A DNA stretch of 23,087 bases from Microseira sp003486305 (lineage in GTDB: Bacteria > Cyanobacteriota > Cyanobacteriia > Cyanobacteriales > Aerosakkonemataceae), in contig DALYJX010000117.1 in NCBI GenBank assembly GCA_031969655.1, positions 1 through 23,087 on the forward strand. The letters are read 5' to 3'. Below the pieces are notes generated by a model. It was given only the letters and a program-made list of their open reading frames with translations, was not told where the DNA came from and made no database searches. The translations under genes and the position numbers were made by a program. Every line of letters begins with the position of its first letter. Positions within the stretch are counted from its first letter, which is position 1. Of the stretch, positions 21,992 through 23,087 are shown in pieces.

Positions 21992-22109
21992 TTAAGCCCA
22001 TTGCTGTTGGTCATAGTCGTTCCTTACTAATTTACGGAAGAAACTGGCGATCGCGTAGCTAGCCGCAAGGCAATATCGCTTCCGATGCAGCTAAAACTAT
22101 CGCCAGCAT
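21992..22109 (-). pseudogene. Small gene broken by a 25-bp insertion
   Basis: From the ATG at 22109 the frame reads MLAIVLAASEAI and then runs into a stop within a short repeat. Deleting the 25 bp at 22052-22076 rebuilds a GCGATCGC octamer and joins the frame to IASFFRKLVRNDYDQQQWA and a TAA at 21992-21994, giving a 30-residue hydrophobic-then-basic peptide. The start has no clear ribosome binding site. No family is recognised. It lies 39 bp downstream of the other broken gene on the same strand. Confidence 0.45.
22052..22076 (-). repeat. 25-bp SDR-like element within a HIP1 site
   Basis: The plus strand reads GGCGAT, then 25 bp (CGCGTAGCTAGCC...CAATAT), then CGCTTCC. Removal restores GGCGATCGCTTCC. 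Its size and CTAGC/GCAAGG content resemble the very small dispersed repeats described in Nostoc-like genomes. It shifts the reading frame of the small gene around it. Confidence 0.55.
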
Positions 22110-22148
22110 TGCTACAAAGTTGTTACCAAAGTTTCGCTTGGCTACCGA

Positions 22149-22692
22149 TTAAGTGATGCGATTGAGCGGGATGCGCTTGGTAACGATGCTCATGTATTCC
22201 CCATTAGGAGCAGGCATGAGAAAGCTCCACTCGTTGACCAAAGCCCCTTCGGGGCAGGGTGTGGGGTGTAGGGTGTGGGGTGTAGGGAAAAAACCTGCCC
22301 CGAAGATTGGTCACAAGCCTCCTCTTTTAAGGGGAAAAAAGAAGAAAATGTATTTCGATACGCAAAGCGCAAGAAATACGTCGTTCTTAGAAGAAACTCC
22401 TTCTTTCAAGGAGGAGTCCCCACACCCCACACCCTATCCCCTACACCCTGTTCATAAAAGCGAACCTGAGCGCGTACAGCCAGCGAATGGTGTAGCTGAC
22501 TCCGTATGGTGAGCCATAAATCACCACCCTCACAGATTCATAGTCGCCCGTCGAACCAGGTAGACTATCCGCAGCCGAAATGAACGACGGTAAAGTGTCA
22601 CCTCCTCCAGGCACAAGCGAGCGAGTTTGCGAGTACACCAACTGCGGCGGGGAACTTAGCAACGTTCCCCACCCGATACCAAAGTTTGCCAT
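22149..22692 (-). pseudogene. Small hypothetical gene interrupted by ~200-bp repeat
   Basis: The start ATG at 22692 has an AGGAGG ribosome binding site (CCTCCT at 22703-22708 on the plus strand). The first part encodes MANFGIGWGTLLSSPPQLVY and continues to VRVVIYGSPYGVSYTIRWLY and ALRFAFMN; it then stops (TAG at 22441-22443) in a GGGTGTAGGG-rich element. Beyond the element, frame is regained with ALVNEWSFLMPAPNGEYMSI followed by VTKRIPLNRIT and TAA at 22149-22151. The uninterrupted product would be ~110 residues. No family is recognised. The 5' part could still make an 83-residue truncated protein. Confidence 0.55.
22247..22453 (-). mobile_element. MITE-like insertion with GTGTGGGG/CCCCACAC ends
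   Basis: The left side is tandem GGTGTGGGGTGTAGGG and the right side is CCCCACACCCCACACCCTAT and CCCCTACACCC, an imperfect terminal inversion. An inner perfect inverted repeat, CTTCGGGGCAGG (22247-22258) and CCTGCCCCGAAG (22294-22305), is present. No coding capacity of its own is visible. It splits the small gene at 22149-22692. The edges are uncertain by several bases. Confidence 0.55.
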
Positions 22693-22727
22693 GATAATTT
22701 AGCCTCCTAGTCCAATTAGGGGGAAGT

Positions 22728-22764
22728 CGTCGTGTAGGGGATGTTCGAGATCCTCTACGCGGCG
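22728..22764 (+). other. 15-bp stem-loop with G-U pairs on plus-strand RNA
   Basis: The arms CGTCGTGTAGGGGAT (22728-22742) and ATCCTCTACGCGGCG (22750-22764) flank a 7-base loop. Three positions are not Watson-Crick; all three are G-U in a plus-strand transcript but A-C mismatches in a minus-strand one. This suggests, weakly, a rightward RNA. No T-run follows, so it is not a standard terminator. Confidence 0.35.
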
Positions 22765-22800
22765 CGATTACTTGTATGCTGCATAATAGCAAATGTTCGG

Positions 22801-22918
22801 CAATTCAACAATAGACATTGGTGAAAATTAGGATTGTTATATTTTTGTTAATTCACCTTTTTGCATTGGTGAAAATTTATATTGGGTGAATCTCCGACAA
22901 TTCGCAAATAGACATTGG
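22801..22918 (+). repeat. Direct repeats and GGTGAA motifs upstream of parA remnant
   Basis: CAATTCAACAATAGACATTG (22801-22820) recurs as CAATTCGCAAATAGACATTG at 22898. GGTGAA occurs at 22820, 22868 and 22885, and its complement TTCACC at 22852. The cluster lies 45-162 bases before the ParA-like start, so it could be an old operator or partition-site region. The AT-rich 22765-22962 stretch holds no gene. Confidence 0.4.
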
Positions 22919-22962
22919 CAACAATTCAGGTTACAGTGCTGGTACAGCATAAGCGAATCCCG

Positions 22963-23034
22963 ATGCTAGTAACCTGCACTTCTGCCAAAGGCGGTGTCGG
23001 TAAAACTACCAGTGCCGTCCATATTGGAATTTGA
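22963..23034 (+). pseudogene. Truncated ParA-family ATPase start
   Basis: The ATG at 22963 opens MLVTCTSAKGGVGKTTSAVH, an intact ParA/Soj deviant Walker A motif (KGGVGKTT), followed by IGI and a TGA at 23032-23034. A functional ParA needs ~200-250 residues, so this is a remnant, or a frameshifted or sequencing-damaged gene. No longer ParA sequence follows in any frame before the window ends. Confidence 0.65.
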
Positions 23035-23058
23035 ATTGCTGGGCAAAGAGATTCTGTT

Positions 23059-23087
23059 ATGAAAGAGAATCCATTGAAAAAAGCGAT
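23059..23087 (+). CDS. Possible start of a downstream gene, cut by window end
   Basis: The ATG at 23059 with AAAGAG about eight bases upstream begins MKENPLKKA and runs off the window. Small Lys-rich proteins often follow parA genes, but nine codons are too few to identify one. It is in the same frame as the ParA start, separated by the TGA. Confidence 0.25.

Noticed and set aside
22153..22512. 119-residue plus-strand open frame
   Set aside because: It runs through the MITE-like element and antisense to the two coding halves of the broken minus-strand gene; there is no ribosome binding site.

Overview
The window looks like chromosomal DNA of a filamentous (Oscillatoria/Microcoleus-like) cyanobacterium. 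The evidence is a bilin reductase gene (pcyA), a DevBCA-type exporter, PEP-CTERM surface proteins, many HIP1 octamers (GCGATCGC), heptanucleotide tandem arrays of the STRR type, and many short palindromic dispersed repeats. No rRNA, tRNA or CRISPR array was recognised. A run of exactly 100 N at 20823-20922 is a scaffold gap inside a repeat array.

Layout. 1-662: 3' part of pcyA. 764-5610: a TetR regulator followed by an ABC exporter operon, devB-devC-devA. The same 20-bp operator-like motif lies in front of both tetR and devB. 5625-6584 (minus): a membrane-anchored cyanobacterial hypothetical protein with a proline-rich tail. 6931-10180 (minus): a short KdpD (ATP-binding plus Usp domains, no kinase), a NarL-type response regulator and a histidine kinase. 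10655-16224 (plus): the potassium-uptake ATPase genes kdpA, kdpB, kdpF-like and kdpC. A four-helix-bundle protein gene lies antisense between kdpA and kdpB. 16385-19191 (minus): two paralogous PEP-CTERM surface proteins, each preceded by an array of 11-bp direct repeats. A 132-bp copy of the kdpC 3' end lies between them. 19296-21906: an NB-ARC STAND NTPase and a TPR protein, separated by the palindromic repeat array and the gap. 21992-22692 (minus): two small genes broken by repeat insertions. 22963-23087: a truncated ParA-like start at the window edge.

How it fits together. KdpA, KdpB, KdpC and KdpF should form the high-affinity K+ pump. The short KdpD cannot phosphorylate a partner, and the adjacent kinase/regulator pair is a plausible substitute for KdpDE control. 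The TetR protein probably represses itself and the exporter. The surface-protein region is best explained by one tandem duplication whose unit ran from the kdpC tail through the PEP-CTERM gene and its upstream array.

The strongest unusual signals are: (i) the 11-bp repeat arrays at matching distance upstream of both surface-protein genes; (ii) the kdpC-tail duplication scar; (iii) tiny palindromic elements inserted into genes, in frame in kdpD and kdpF and breaking the frame in a small gene at 21992-22109; (iv) heptamer arrays placed at start codons and as inverted pairs between kdp genes; (v) matched 18-residue repeat expansion in both arms of the DevB coiled-coil hairpin.
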